Assembly: GCA_035236585.1 (NCBI GenBank)
Contig: CP141132.1
Coordinates: 22,109,945-22,173,944 of the forward strand
Direction of reading: 5' to 3'
Source: Warburgia ugandensis
Taxonomy: Eukaryota; Streptophyta; Magnoliopsida; Canellales; Canellaceae
DNA: 64,000 nt
In this document: positions 24,079 to 34,232 of the stretch, in pieces
How positions within the stretch are numbered: position 1 is the first letter of the stretch
Layout of the letters: each line of letters opens with the position of its first letter
The notes under the pieces: generated by a model
What the model saw: only the letters and a program-made list of their open reading frames with translations
Told to the model about the DNA's origin: nothing
Databases searched by the model: none
Translations under genes and position numbers: made by a program

Positions 24079-24660
24079 CTAAATTAACTCAATATCTTCT
24101 AGTTTGGGTCCCTCCTCCTCCTGAGTAACCAACCTAGCTAAAAACACCTGACATCCATTAGAAATAAAATAGGCAACTCTCATAGTTGATATAACAGTCA
24201 TGCCTGTGTTGTCTAGTTTCCCTTGGAAGATATAAGGCATGCCATATAAATCATAAAACACGATTCTCCTTTTCCTACAGTCCACAACTATACTGTGCTG
24301 CATTGACCAACCCATTCCTAAAATTATATCAAAAATTTTCATACCTAAAAAGATCAAGCCTACACTATGTTCTTTGTTTGCCACAATAATGGGTAAATTC
24401 TAAATAAATTCTTATGCCATGACAATGTCTCCTACTAGTGTGCTGACTTCCAAACAAGATTTCAACTTTTGCATAGTACATTCCATACATGACGCAAAAT
24501 GAAAGGATATAAAGGAATGAGTGGAATTACGGTCTAATCATACTCTAGCATATCTATCAAGAATCAAAAGAGTACCTTCCACAATCACATTTGATGTGCA
24601 AGCCCTCTTAGTAGTCAGGGCAAAAACTCATCCCTAACTCTTTGGAGCAGCTTCACCATG
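24079..24660 (-). pseudogene. Retroviral-type aspartic protease (broken)
   Basis: The 3' half is an open stretch (24384-24079) with FDIILGMGWSMQHSIVVDC and RRIVFYD, matching the C-terminal half of the retrotransposon protease domain. The preceding segment (24600-24500) reads through a stop into LDRNSTHSFISFHFA; functional members have D-S-G-A-T-H-S-F here. Loss of Ser-Gly next to the catalytic Asp means the protease is inactive. Confidence 0.7.
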
Positions 24661-24679
24661 TGGGTGATGGTCCTTGTTC

Positions 24680-25620
24680 AAATTAGGAAATTTGATAATA
24701 AAATGCTCTTTCTCATTGACTCAAAACAAAGCTACTACTACTAAAACAAATTCTAATAGGATGATTACCATTACAAATCTAACAGTGAGGTTTCTCACCA
24801 TCTTTGCTTCTAAAACCTTAAGATGCAAACTTAGATGGTCTAACAAATTTGGCTGGTGCTACTGGTCTCTTACCCTTCAAGAAGGGCCTTGTCTCATTAT
24901 TCTGGCCAATCTCCTTCGTGTCTTCTTTAAGACCCATCTCTATAATAGAAGCCATCTATATAACTTTAGCTAGGGTAGTGGGTTGAGATGTGAGAATATG
25001 CTTCTTCAACTCAAAATTTAGACCACGTAGAAACTTTTGAGCTGCAAGCAAACCAGTGGGGTACACCTAAGGAGCAAATCTACTCAACTTCACAAACTTT
25101 GTCTCATACTTCCCCTTAGTCATATTCCCTTGAACTAGACTTAAAAACTTAGTCTCCTTAGCCTCAATAATACGAGGAGGAAAATACTTATCCTCAAACA
25201 CCACTTTTAAATCACCCCCACTGGAACTCCTCTACATTAGCAAAGTAAGTGCGCGATGAAGTAGGCCACCAATGCAAGGCTTCTCCTATCATTACAAAGC
25301 TAGCCACTGCTACTTGAGTATCTTCTGGCACCTTCATAGCTTTGAATATAATCTATATCTCATACAACCAATTCTCTGCTACCTCAAGACCCTCATCTTT
25401 AGCAAACATAGGGGTGAACTTTTTAAATTGCTCCAATAAGGTATTATTCTTAGATCCTGCATCTTTTTCCCTAATATCTTCTAGCAACTCCCTTTCTTTC
25501 CTAGAAGTATGTAGCCATTGCTTCATACTTCTAGAAATAGTTTTATTAAATTCTTTTGGAAAAATCCTAGGAAATTTTTATTTTTCTAAGCCTTTAGAAT
25601 ACATATTATGTAGTAGTTTT
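24680..25620 (-). pseudogene. Gypsy gag polyprotein remnant
   Basis: Translated on the minus strand in pieces, this stretch shows AENWLYEIQIIFKAMKVPED and ASFVMIGEALHWW (about 25400-25240), the usual capsid (retrotransposon gag) signature. It is followed by ETKFLSLVQGNMTKGKYE and a basic tail. A degenerate zinc knuckle (GEKPHC, stop, ICNGNHP; about 24805-24770) precedes the protease. Stops occur throughout. Gag would form the virus-like particle core in an active element. Confidence 0.65.
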
Positions 25621-25639
25621 TAAAAACACTTCTTCAATC

Positions 25640-26502
25640 CTGGAGTCATAAGAAAAATTCTGCATAAATTCAAATAAAATAATCCATGATATGAGCACAA
25701 AGACATGATCCACTAGTCATTGCCCAAACAACCATATAATCCATAAATTACACATAAAATAAATCCCAAGGCTTATTACATGCCCAGTCAACAATGCCTT
25801 AAAATAAAGTAACATAAAATTGTAAACTAATCCATCTCTCTTACTTCACTTACTTTTGCTCTTGTTTCCATTCAAGTCCAAACCGCAAGCTCTCCTGTCA
25901 AATTAACTACTTGAAATTTTTGGGATGAGTATAATTTCTCAATTTGGAAACCTCTTGACCAATTTCAAAAACTATCAATAATCAGATTTTAATCTTTTGA
26001 AAACCAATGCATATAATAGTTTCACAACAAATGTACATAGCAATCTATCTCACAATATACACATACATCATAATATGGAAATTCACACATTATATGGTAC
26101 TGTCCTACGTAAAACACCATAAAGGAAAGTGGCCCGATCATCAAGGATAATCAACATGTGCACTCACATGTGCAATAAACCTAAGTAACTATGCAAGAAA
26201 GGAAGTATCCTTCCAACTCGCCCGACCACACATATATACGGTCTATCACTTACTATCATGGGGTGCCAAATAGCTCAAGAAGTAGTCTTCCTAGGACACA
26301 TACTCCCAATCTAGTCCATTGTCACTAAACAGTGTCCTTTTCAAAGGTTAGAGGCCACCTGAACCCCCTTGCATACTATCCTGAGAGTCCAACTCTCTCA
26401 CTACTAATTGTAGCTATATCTGCTCCAATGTACTCCATTATAGAATCATCGCACTCATGAACTATCATGAGAAAATTAGAGCACTCCACACTCATGATTT
26501 CT
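25640..26502 (-). repeat. Probable LTR of the minus-strand gypsy element, truncated by CACTA insertion
   Basis: This AT-rich non-coding stretch lies just upstream (minus sense) of gag. It has the punctuated 'accccatgatagtaagtgat'-type composition seen in the middle of long chromovirus LTRs such as the block at 35.9-36.7 kb. It ends at 26502, immediately before the CACTA terminal repeat. Its last 75 bp recur at 15000-15078. Confidence 0.5.
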
Positions 26503-27209
26503 CACTACTAAAATTGGGGTTTTTGAAGACCACAAAAATAAAATGGTTTAAACACAACCGTCCCATTAAAATTAGTAAAATATAGTTTCTAAAAGCAACT
26601 TGCAAAACATAATTTAAGAAGACATTTTTTATAAACTATCCCACAAAAATATTAAAAAACTATCATATGTTTTTTAAACTAAAGAAGATGGTTTCTTCAA
26701 AATCATCTTTTAAAACTTTACTTTAAAATAGCGTGAAGTTGAACAAGTAATTTTTTACTTTGGCTAGCTTCAACATAAAACACCAAGATTGAGCTAGATT
26801 TATGTCTATTTTGTCTCCAACTTTATGTTCTCTGCTAATATTAGGGTGGGTATTTATTATTCTTATTTTTGTCATATGTTTAATGTATTTGATTGATTAA
26901 AGGTATAAAATTCCTTTCCTAAAGTTTTTCCTTCATTTGTACGGGACATTCATGTGTATGGATTAGTGCGTAGATCATTCATGTGTATGAATCAGTCATG
27001 TTTTTAAATAAATCTTTCTTGTCCCAATCCTAGAGTTGAAAAGTCATTTCCTCTAATATATACATTTTTTTCAACTATATATACATTCTCTTTGCACCCC
27101 AATTGTTTGGAAAAAAACCTAACATAGAGTTATTAATCTTTTCATGTCTAGAAAACCTTCACATGCATATGAACTTTAATTTTTTGACAAAATTGACAAT
27201 TATACTTAG

Positions 27210-30200
27210 ATGACCATGGAAATATTAGAAATATTCATAGAGTTTACACTTAAGGCAGGCCATGATTGTAATTGCATGCAATATCTGAAAAGACAAAACC
27301 TAAAAAAGATAATTGTAGGTGAGTTGAAAGAACACTTGTGCTTTAAGGAAGTTGATTAAAACTATCACCCCTAGATGTGGCATGGAGAGGGACTTCCTCA
27401 TGGTCCTAAGGGTTCAATGTGTATATGATCATGATTATACCATAGGATGTGTTGCAAATAGTACAGTTGCACCAATGTTTAAAGATGCATACAATGACTT
27501 CTAGGACAATCCTGAACAATTCTAGAATACACTAGAAGAAGCCAATGAGTCGTTTTACTTTGGATGTATAGACTATACCAAGTTGTCCACAGTGGTAGAA
27601 CTTTACAATGTGAAATTGAGATCTAGTTTTTCATGCCAAGGTTTTAAAGAATTGTTGAGAGTGATCAGTAAAATGCTACAAGTTAAGAACAAACTGGCTA
27701 GGTCTATGTGGGAGGCAAAGAAAATGCTAGCTAAACTAGGGTTGAAGTATGGGAAGATACATGACTATTTCAATGATTACATCTTATATAAGAAGGAGCA
27801 CAAAGACAAAACTGCATGACTAACCTCTAAACATTCAAGAAGGAAGCTAAAGAAGAATTCAACTTATCAACAAGTGAAAGATGTTCTTGCAAAGGTCATA
27901 TGGTATTTCCCCTATTCCAAAGTTCAAAAGAATGCTATGTATTACAAAAATAGCAAAGAAACTAGTATGGCATACCAAGAAGAGAGTAGGCAATGATTAT
28001 TTATGCCATTTAGTAGATAGCTCGTCATAGAACCACGTAGACTTCATGTGGTCCAATTTTGGAGAAGAATCCAGAAACCTATGACTTACATATCTGTAGA
28101 AGGGATAAATCATCATGGTTCTATTAGTATTAGTTATAGTTGTTCACCTATTATAATAGTCTGTTGCAACCTGTTGACATTGTTGTGATTGAAAAGGAAG
28201 TTCATAATGTTAACTATGTTAATATCAGGGCCCTAATCAACCTGGGAATGACATTGACATGTACTTAGCTCCAATGATTTATGATCTTAGGACATTGAGG
28301 GAGGTAGGGGTTGAAGCTTATGATGCATACAAGAAAGAGAATTCTCCACTAAGGTTGTACCACAGTGGACAATAAATGACTTCCCTATGAATAATGATTT
28401 GGCAACCAAATGTGTGTCATATGCGTTAACATGGTAGAAGATGGCATTCCTAAGCCACATAAGATGATTGCATAGAGGCCATCCATATCAGTTTAAATAG
28501 GAATAATTTAATGATAGTGTTGAGACTAGGACACCTCCAAAGAGGCTGACTAGATAGGAAGTATTACAACAGGTTGAGAACCTTAATGTCTCATGAGGAA
28601 AGAAGAAGCCAATTAAGCATACATATGACTGCAACTCTAAAAGTTGTTGAAAGAAGACGTCAATATTCTTTGAATTATATACTAAAAATCCCTGCAGGTG
28701 TGGTATGCGCTTGATGTCATGTAATTAAGAAGAATGTCTGTAAAAGCTTGATTGGTACTTTACTCAACAAGTTGGGAAAAATAAATGATGGACTTGTAGC
28801 TTGGATGGACTTTATGACAATGGGTTTAAAGAGAAGGCTGCATCCATAAGATAGGGGTAGCTGAGGAACATACTTACCTAAAGTAAATTGTACACTTTGT
28901 AGAGATGAAATAAGAATAGTGTGTGAATGCCTGTTAGAGATCAAAGTCCTAAACAAGTACTTTTGAAGCTTTAGAAACATTGTCTCCATGGAAGAGAAAA
29001 TTGTTACAGATGAAGTCGAAAGATTGTCACACATTGATGCAACAACTCCTCCCATAGCAATACGTTCAGTACTGCCAGATAAAGTTAAAGGATCTATTAC
29101 TAAATTCTATGACTTCTTTAATGCTTTGTGTAAGAAGGCAGGGATACTACAAAATTACAAGAAATTCAAGAGCTACTAATAACAACCTTGTGCAAACTTG
29201 AAAGAATTGTCCCACCATCCTTCCTCGATATCATGGTACACTTAATGATACATCTCATTGATGAGGTTAATCTATGTTTATGATGGATATACTTGTTTGA
29301 GAGGTACATGAAAGTGTTAAAAGGGTATATGTACAAAATTACAATGGGCCAAGGATGTATTGTCAAATGTTATATTGTAGAAGAAGTGGTGAAGTTTTGC
29401 ACCAAGTATTTATCAGGAGAGGATACTACTAGGATCTTGAGAAAGAAATAATTAGGTGGGTTAAATGATCCAAAAGTCAGTGAACCTCCCTCTAGCAGCC
29501 ATGTATCAACCATTGATCATAAGGAACAGGCCTAGTCGCACCTTTATGTCTTGTGAAACATTAATGTCGATGAAGTTTAGTCATACATTGATTATGTTAT
29601 TAACTCTCTCTCTCTCTATCTCTCTCTCTCTCTCTCTAAGGTTTTTTTTTCACATTTTCATATATATGTTTTTAAAAGTGAAGGATAATGTATTGCATGC
29701 ATTTATATATAATTTTCATCTCTTTATTGTAACAAGCACATGAGCTTCCTAAAAAAGAGGTATTGAAAAGATGCAAAGAAACATAAGTGACTACAAGATG
29801 AGTGTTGATGTTCCCTCACTGCTTGGCTTCGTCAGCTAGTAATTATAATGAATTAATGCTCCATTCACTTATTGTTATTAAATTGCATATTCATGTGTGC
29901 ATTAATAGTCTCACTTAAGTAATTTTATACAAAGGTTTTAGATCAACGAGATGTCCCAAGTTATAGCATTTCTTAATCCTAGGGCTGGATGACAATGGGG
30001 CCTCTGCTAGAAGTAATAAAATATACTAGATATGACATCAATTGTTATCATTTATGCACAAAAGATAGTGATAACTCAAGAGCACAACAAAATATCGATG
30101 TTAGCTTAGTTTCTAAAGTTACTTTCTTTTCAAGTTCAAAGGAAAACAACCCAATTATAGCAAATGAGACTTATGACAGAGTTATATGCAAGATATGGGC

Positions 30201-30330
30201 TCTAAATTATACTTGTAGAATTGTGGTTATATTTAAGTACAATTGGGTGAAACACAACAAAGACAGCATCAAAATTAATGCCTTCGAATTGACATTGTTT
30301 GCCAATAAGATTGGCTATCAAAATGATTAG
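27210..30330 (+). pseudogene. CACTA TNP2-type transposase with DUF4218/DUF4216 regions (broken)
   Basis: Recognisable TNP2 blocks in order are: IEFTLKAGHDCNCMQYL (27240-27290); MWHGE (27385); VVELYNVKLRSS and MWEAKKMLAKLGLKYGKIH with ILYKKEHKD (27583-27819); TINDFPMNNDL (28375-28405); and the YALDVM / LVLYSTSWEK-type core (28700-28775), matching the family's NLDVMH-IG-LL block. The DUF4218 segment follows around 29200-29270 (VPPSFLDIMVHLMIHLIDEV in pieces). The DUF4216 domain is the open stretch 29989-30330 with VTFFSSSKENNPIIANETY and KDSIKINAFELTLF. Numerous stops separate these blocks, so it is a pseudogene. It aligns with copy B almost throughout. Confidence 0.78.
29605..29637 (+). repeat. 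CT microsatellite
   Basis: A short interrupted (CT)n tract lies within the CACTA transposase region, between the DUF4218 and DUF4216 parts. It probably sits in an intron of the original gene. Confidence 0.7.
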
Positions 30331-32680
30331 TTTATTTTGGCATCTCAAGTAAAACAGGTATTTTAAGCATAAAACGGACATGATATGAGATGGTCAAATG
30401 CTTTATCAGTCTCTACAAGGGACTTTTATGATGAAGATGACCTGGGCATACTACAATTGATTACCCTCGTATAAATATAACAATGTAATCAATTCATCTG
30501 ATTAGGGAGAATGATATGGATTATATGCATGATACTACTAAGGAGGGTGCTTGGGTTGGATCAAATCAAATATGAGGGGATAAATTAAAATGCATGTAAC
30601 ATCTAATATATAATTTATGGAGTTATATAATTAATTAAGTTATACATACCTTGTCATGCTAATTATTTAATTGTCTTCATCTCTTGGAAGATTTTATGTC
30701 ATGCCTAGGGAAATTAGGGATGGTAATGGGCTCCCTCTATCCTTCACAGGTTACTAAGATTTGCAACCCTCTATTGAATAGAATAATATATTCAATGTCA
30801 AAAAAATCTTATGAGATCTATAAGATAGGGGTAAACTATTAGAAATTTCACTGGGTTTCATAGAGAATATAGGACATGTTCTAAATTGTTAGAAATTTCA
30901 CTAGGTATTATAGTTGGTTTTTCCTTAAGCTATCTTATATATAGAAAAATATATAAATTTTTTTTAATGGAAATTGTCTTATTTTATTCAAATAAATAGG
31001 GGGGCGGGTACGGTGCGGGAGAGAGAGAGAGAGATCTAAAGAATAGGGGTAACTTGCTTGAAATTTCACTAGGCTTAATCATAGAGAATATAGGATGGCT
31101 TCTCTAAAGGTGTCTTATAGTTCAATACATATAAGGTGGTTTTCCTTAAACTATCCTATACATGTAATAGGCATTAAAAGAAACAATTGGAAAGTAACAA
31201 TATAGAGGACATCTAATTTGCACCTCCAACAATTAAGCAACAAATAAAGGAGGTTAGGATTGAGAAGTAGCAGAACATGAATCAAGCATTATTTATTATT
31301 CTACAAGTAGACCATATCTAAAATCTTCAACAACCTTATTTAAGCTTATTATTTAAATGGGTTCCTTAGTTTGAGATCAACTTAAGCTGGACCACTTGTT
31401 TGGAAAGAACTTTTTTCAAGTATTTCTTTTCCTTGGAGATTCATGTTCTTGCCCACGTCTTGGGTGTCTCTCAATTTTTCATTCATTGGATACCTATCCA
31501 TTTGTTAATTAAAAAGGGAATAAGGCATGAGTGTATATCGATCCCTAAGAATTCCATTCAACCTCAATCTTCACATTTTTTACCCTGTGGTTATCTTAAT
31601 TCCAACTACCAGCTTAATTATGCATCCCATCGAATTCACGATAACATTATGGCTAACCAATTCACTTAATATTAAACCTCAATATATTTCCAACTTTAGG
31701 CTTGAGTGTTATAAATTATCAAGGGCTTTATCCTTTTTTCTCAAGAGACATATGTAGGTGTATTTCAATATCATCATACATGTTACTCGAGTATGTCTTC
31801 CTATCTTGAGTTAGCATATTTTTCATCTACAATTCCTTATGTATTCTTAAGGTTGATGACTCTCTTCCTATATTTTTGTCTATTTCTTAGTTATTTTGCA
31901 TTTAATATAGACTTTACATTCATGCTTCAAATTGTTATGTGTTGCACTATACACTAAGCTTGTTTTTTATCTTGATTATTTGCTGTTAGCTTTATCCTTA
32001 AGATGAATCTTCATTTGCACATAGTATTGCAGGTAGGAAAGTAAATACCTACTTTGGTGATGGTACGCATTTTGTTTTCCTCTTTTAAGAGTGCTTACGA
32101 CCAATGCCCACTTATTGGTGTTGCTATTATTGTTTTAAGTATTGTTGTTTGGTCTGTTTGAATGTACTCATATCCACAACTATGAATTTACTCCCATCCA
32201 AATGTTATCATTGTTTAATTGTTTGAATTTGATCCTATCCACTACAAGATACATCATTATTTGTTTTAAAAAGCTATATATTATTTGTTATTCTTCTTAA
32301 TTCCTTATCTTTATCCTTAGATGCATTTTTTTTAAATTTATTTTTTTTTCTTGTGCATGAAACATGGAACATGAAGAAAATAAAACAAAATAAAGAATAA
32401 TCCAACCTAAGTACACCTCTTAAGAGGAAAGACAAAGGGCCAACAAAAATGGAGCATTTTATTAAGAGTTAATCAAAGGGAGTAAAAGCTATTAGACTAT
32501 TCAATAGTAGAGGGCAAGCAATAGGTGATCATGCACATTCTTATACTTATTCTGTTTGTTGCAATGTAAGAAGCATGGTGCCAATCTCAATTAGCGATTG
32601 GAGACATGTGTCACCATCATTTCAAAGATGCAATATGGGAGATGGTGATGTTATGTTATGTAAATGCTTCCTATACATAA
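30331..32680 (+). other. CACTA copy A spacer with subterminal-like motifs
   Basis: From 30331 to about 30580 the sequence still aligns with copy B (the minus-strand segment 43610-43350, including a shared 'gggtgcttgggttggatca' block). From 30840 to 31160 there are 'atataggatggcttc' and 'aggtggttttccttaaa' motifs and a short GA run (31019-31033) equivalent to copy B around 42850-43000. The segment 31180-32680 is AT-rich and I see nothing identifiable; open frames there are short and unsupported. Confidence 0.5.
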
Positions 32681-32689
32681 CATAATATA

Positions 32690-32970
32690 TAGCATATCTT
32701 TTTTTTTTTCAAATAGAGTAAGTACTTAATAGTTTACCCTTGACATTACTGATGAGTGCAAAAAGAATGCTCTGTAAGGAGCTAGTGAACAATGTAGGAA
32801 ATGAAAGAGTGAATTTGCAAAGAGGTACATACTTCCAAATGCCACTAATTTGTTGAGGCACCACACCGTCCCTGACTTGTATTCCAACATCATTGACCAA
32901 GATGCATGGAATGAATTTGTAAAGACTTGCATGTCTTCTGATTTTGAGGTAAGAACTAGCCCAAGGTTTG
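32690..32970 (+). pseudogene. CACTA second-ORF fragment (plant transposase PF03004-like)
   Basis: The frame containing DITDECKKNAL, a stop, SEFAKRYILPNATNLLRHH and VPDLYSNIIDQDAWNEFVKT (about 32738-32945) resembles the 'D-x-W-x-x-F-V' segment of the second protein of plant CACTA elements. Two in-frame stops interrupt it. Its place downstream of DUF4216 on the same strand supports membership in copy A. The rest of this ORF is not visible, probably because it was cut by the adjoining retrotransposon. Confidence 0.5.
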
Positions 32971-33099
32971 ATTCCTGTAATTATGAAAGTTGATTGTGCC
33001 TAAATACATTCCTCTAATGTGCATCCAAAGTGTATAAAAGGGAAAATGTTGCTTTATACTAATTATAAGGCGAGATGTGATGTTACAAAAAGTTAGTTA

Positions 33100-34232
33100 T
33101 TATGTGCTATAACAAGTACAAAAAATCAATTGAAGGAATTTTCTAAGGACTAACCCTACTGGATTGAGTATAGAACTTTTGGACTAAAAGGTTATGAAGA
33201 AAACTATCAAGCAAAGAAAGGACAAAGAGGATGATGACAAAGGATTCAACCATATAAGGGTACTCGGTTATGAATAAGAAACTTTTTGCATAAATGGAAA
33301 CATTGTTGGAAATCCTAATGACAAATTGATGAGAATAGTGAGATAGGCCTCTAGACGAGAACATTTGACCATGATGATGAATTAACCATAAAATATTTGA
33401 CATGAGTATGCATAAACTCTTCAAGGAGAAAAAGCATTTGATGACTTCAGCATCTATGAAACTTGATGAATAGATCGGATATCCTAATCGTAATAAGAGA
33501 TAGTATTAGTGATGGAAGATGCTACTAATTGGCTTTCATGATTTTATTTTGAATATAACTTTGGTCGAGGAATCAAGTCACATATGGAAAATGACAGACA
33601 GTTGAAAATCGAAGTTAATCAAGGGTTTGGCTGTAGAGCACATGAAACCATGTCGGTTATTGAAGTATCTTGGGGACAAATATAAAAGATAAGAAGCACA
33701 GTTAGACACAATAGAAAGCAGGTAATCTTTTGGACTCTTACTAATGACATATAACCAACCATTAGAAGGAGATATGGATGATGAAGAGATCACTAGATGA
33801 AAGACAAGAAGAAAAAGGGATCATCCTATGATATTCAAAAAGGACTATGAGAAATAAGATAATATGATCTTGAAAGAAGTATGAAGTAATTTATACACAA
33901 ATAAAGAAGCATGATCCTACGAGGAGACCATCCTATACATGATGAGAAAAGTATAGGCATCTAAGGATTTCAAGAAAGATGAGTTATAGCTAGAAACCGG
34001 TATTGTTAAACTGGCATATATGGGAGTATGCATCAGAGTACGCAGCGAAAGAGGCCCTTATAGGTAAGGCCTTGTAGAAGTAACAATAGAAATGATAAAT
34101 TGAGGTTGAGCCTAGATTTGATTCCTAAGGGGAGAATGCATTCACCAAGACGTTATCCAAAAGACAAAATACCTTGAAGATGATAATTTATGGAATTTCG
34201 AGGACGAAATTCTTTTAAGGGGTAATAACGTA
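33100..34232 (+). pseudogene. 3' end of a gypsy polyprotein, mostly unrecognisable
   Basis: The final bases before the LTR read in pieces as NFRGRNSF or FEDEILFKG, depending on frame, followed by a purine tract (about 34210-34222). This is the usual ending of Tekay/Del-type gypsy polyproteins just before the 3' LTR. Upstream of 34140 I recognise no domain. The assignment of 33100-34140 to this element is inference from position. Confidence 0.4.

Larger units (their letters stand above)
22080..26502 (-). mobile_element. Degenerate Ty3/gypsy (chromovirus-like) retrotransposon, minus strand
   Basis: Reading right to left: probable LTR (26502-25640), gag (25620-24680), protease (24660-24080), reverse transcriptase (24070-22900) and integrase (22800-22082). 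This is the Ty3/gypsy order. The element is cut on the left inside the integrase C-terminal region and on the right by a CACTA transposon at 26503. Every domain carries stops, frameshifts or lost catalytic residues. The style of gag and RT resembles the Tekay/Del group of plant chromoviruses, but no chromodomain is retained. Confidence 0.75.
26503..33000 (+). mobile_element. CACTA (En/Spm) transposon copy A
   Basis: The left terminus reads CACTACTAAAATTGGGGTTT, nearly identical to the right terminus of copy B read inward (CACTACTAAAATTTGGGTTT). Sequence inside the terminus (26520-26740) is rich in 'atggtttctt/aaaaccatc'-type subterminal motifs. The stretch 26760-27070 aligns with the corresponding 5' region of copy B (47140-46900 on the minus strand), for example 'aggtataaaattcctttc' and 'cctagagttgaaaag'. 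It encodes TNP2, DUF4216 and part of a second ORF on the plus strand. I could not find the right terminus; the stated end is only the last recognisable coding piece. Confidence 0.75.

Noticed and set aside
26390..26410. Another CACTACTA string (in ctctcactactaattg)
   Set aside because: It lacks the AAAATTNGGG extension shared by the two real termini and lies inside the LTR fragment.
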